Assembly: GCF_902506375.1 (NCBI RefSeq)
Contig: NZ_LR733284.1
Location: 370,076 to 434,075 of the forward strand
Direction: 5' to 3'
Length of the DNA stretch: 64,000 nucleotides
Source: Microbacterium sp. 8M
GTDB lineage: Bacteria; Actinomycetota; Actinomycetes; Actinomycetales; Microbacteriaceae
Positions 63,060 through 64,000 of the stretch are shown piece after piece. Under the pieces are notes generated by a model, which searched no databases, was not told the DNA's origin, and was given only the letters and a program-made list of their open reading frames with translations. A program made the position numbers and the translations under genes. Numbering within the stretch: position 1 is the stretch's first letter; the number at the start of each line of letters is the position of its first letter.

Positions 63060-63997
63060 CGCCGCACCGACTCCGCCGCCTCGGCGAGCCGCTCGACGGT
63101 GGGGCCGTCGAGGTCGAGCTCGAACACGTCGGCGACGACCTGCGTCCAGCCGTGGATGAAGTAGCGCCAGCCGTCCACGACGGTCAGCCCGCGCGATCGC
63201 TGCTGTGCCTCGGCCTGGTGCAGGAACTCGAGAGATCCGCGGTAGTTGAACTCCCACGCCACCGCCCGCTCCGGGAACACGACGGCGTCGGTCAGCGGGG
63301 ATCCGGGGCGGTCCTTGCCGAGCCCGGTGGCGTTCACGATCACGGACCCGGCCGGGGCTGCGGCGACGATCGCGTCGGCCTCCTCCGGTGCGGCGGTGCG
63401 CACGTATCGGATCAGGCCCTCGGGAGTGCCGTGCTGGCGGTGCACCTCACGCAGGTGGTCGAGCTTGTCCTCGCTGCGGGCCGTGACCGTGATCAGCGCC
63501 GGTGCGTCGGCGCGCTCGGCCAGCGCCCAGCTCAGCGCCGTGCCGGAGCCGCCGGCGCCGAGGATGACGACCTCCGCGCCGGTGCGGGCGAAGTAGTCGT
63601 CGGGGATGATCTCGCGCAGGGCGAGATCCACGGTGAGCGGATCCTTCGCGCGACCGATCAGCCGATCCGTGCCGTCCGGGCCGGGGCGCTTGGAGATGCT
63701 GGAGATCTCCGAGCAGGACACCGCGAACGGATCGAGCTCGTCGAAGAGATCGGAGGCCGCCGCGAACACGTTCATCTTGTGCGTGGTCACCAGCGCGCCG
63801 CGGTGATGCGGGTCGTCGCGGATCTGCTCGACGAGCTCGCGGTACTGGTCGGGCGCGGCATCCATGGGCAGGTCGTGGCCGACGAGGGTGCGCGTGGGCA
63901 GCCCGAGCACGTCGGCCCACAGCGGGAACACGGTCATGATCGAGGAGGATCCGGTGGTCACGCCGACGAAGCCCATGCGGTCGGCGGCGGGGGTCAC
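63056..63997 (-). CDS. Shikimate-dehydrogenase-like oxidoreductase, start possibly outside the window
   Basis: At least 313 residues, read from GTG 63997, which is 3 bases from the window edge, so the true start may lie outside. The N-terminal catalytic domain has GVTTGSSSIMTVFPLWADVLGL and TTHKMNVF (Lys of the shikimate dehydrogenase active site, T-x-x-K), and the NAD(P) fold reads EVVILGAGGSGTALSWALAERADAPALITVTARSEDKLDHL. Unlike AroE it lacks the NVTxPxK motif, having VTTHKMN, and the S-x-S of the substrate site is moved to TGSSSIM. It is likely to use a sugar acid or polyol rather than shikimate. It is the first visible gene of the operon. Confidence 0.82.
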   Translation of the reverse strand: MTPAADRMGFVGVTTGSSSIMTVFPLWADVLGLPTRTLVGHDLPMDAAPDQYRELVEQIRDDPHHRGALVTTHKMNVFAAASDLFDELDPFAVSCSEISSISKRPGPDGTDRLIGRAKDPLTVDLALREIIPDDYFARTGAEVVILGAGGSGTALSWALAERADAPALITVTARSEDKLDHLREVHRQHGTPEGLIRYVRTAAPEEADAIVAAAPAGSVIVNATGLGKDRPGSPLTDAVVFPERAVAWEFNYRGSLEFLHQAEAQQRSRGLTVVDGWRYFIHGWTQVVADVFELDLDGPTVERLAEAAESVRR

Positions 63998-64000
63998 GGC

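Noticed and set aside
1..64000. tRNA, rRNA, CRISPR array, phage, toxin-antitoxin or restriction systems
   Set aside because: I searched by eye for CCA-ended cloverleaf motifs, regularly spaced repeats, integrases, capsid or terminase signatures and paired small genes, and found none that hold up.

Overview
The window looks like chromosomal sequence from a high-GC actinobacterium of the family Microbacteriaceae, most likely Microbacterium or a close relative. This is a judgement from the high GC content, the heavy use of GGATCC, the gene families (DUF7882, DUF7218, DUF6328, MmyB-type regulators, a Cds1-like desulfhydrase) and the leaderless or short-leader starts. There is no rRNA, tRNA, phage, insertion sequence, CRISPR array or plasmid function in it. 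About 60 protein genes are supported, nearly all intact, ordinary in type and tightly packed.

Two places are probably not true chromosome. At 4193-4269 there is an 11-T run followed by an almost complete Illumina Nextera i7 adapter, so the join between the thiamine-precursor transporter on the left and everything to the right is suspect. At 260-515 the N-terminal ends of two ABC ATPase genes, one of them an exact 127-bp inverted copy of 1763-1889, interrupt a minus-strand gene that looks like a D-alanyl-D-alanine carboxypeptidase. I read both as assembly or library chimeras until shown otherwise.

Layout. 1-897: the broken carboxypeptidase-like gene. 1034-4116: a TPP riboswitch and ykoE-ykoD-ykoC, an ECF-type importer for the thiamine precursor hydroxymethylpyrimidine. 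4281-8204: TetR regulator, sugar MFS transporter and GH3 beta-glucosidase. 8285-15170: two MmyB-type regulators, each divergent from a target-like gene (methyltransferase; Bcr/CflA efflux pump plus alcohol dehydrogenase and cupin), then a secreted PQQ-type sugar dehydrogenase; three copies of an unusual hairpin repeat lie here. 15258-28914: many small or stress-type genes (CsbD, SDR, FHA, rhodanese, Lrp, SRPBCC, DUF7882 pair, divergent Nramp, Rho_N, CBS, phosphotransferase, DUF488) with one ABC sugar importer at 20097-23382. Several of these genes share a promoter-region signature, GTCAACCCC then 24 nt then TAGCGT. 29026-37700: four oxidoreductase genes, an ankyrin lipoprotein, an anchored L7/L12-like protein, rlmN, a SixA-type phosphatase and a LysR regulator. 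37905-46815: a large secreted GH31 glycosidase, a DUF4407 membrane protein and a second ABC sugar importer. 46867-51910: aminotransferase, FadR-type regulator, aldo/keto reductase, ACT protein and Cds1-like enzyme, with strong hairpin repeats between them. 51972-63997: a carbohydrate catabolic region.

In that last region, ribokinase, RbsD and a GntR regulator form one operon. A transaldolase-like aldolase faces it. A LacI regulator faces a tagatose/psicose-3-epimerase-like gene, and an rbsACB-type importer follows. The same palindrome, ACCTGT-N4-ACAGGT, lies in front of both the kinase/aldolase pair and the importer, which suggests that one regulator, probably the GntR protein, controls both. 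A facing operon encodes a shikimate-dehydrogenase-like enzyme, a phosphotriesterase-family lactonase, a KDPG-type aldolase and an ABM monooxygenase, as expected for an oxidative sugar-acid route. I see no clear undescribed molecular machine. The most original signals are the fixed-spacing promoter signature, the internal-loop hairpin repeats and this sugar locus.
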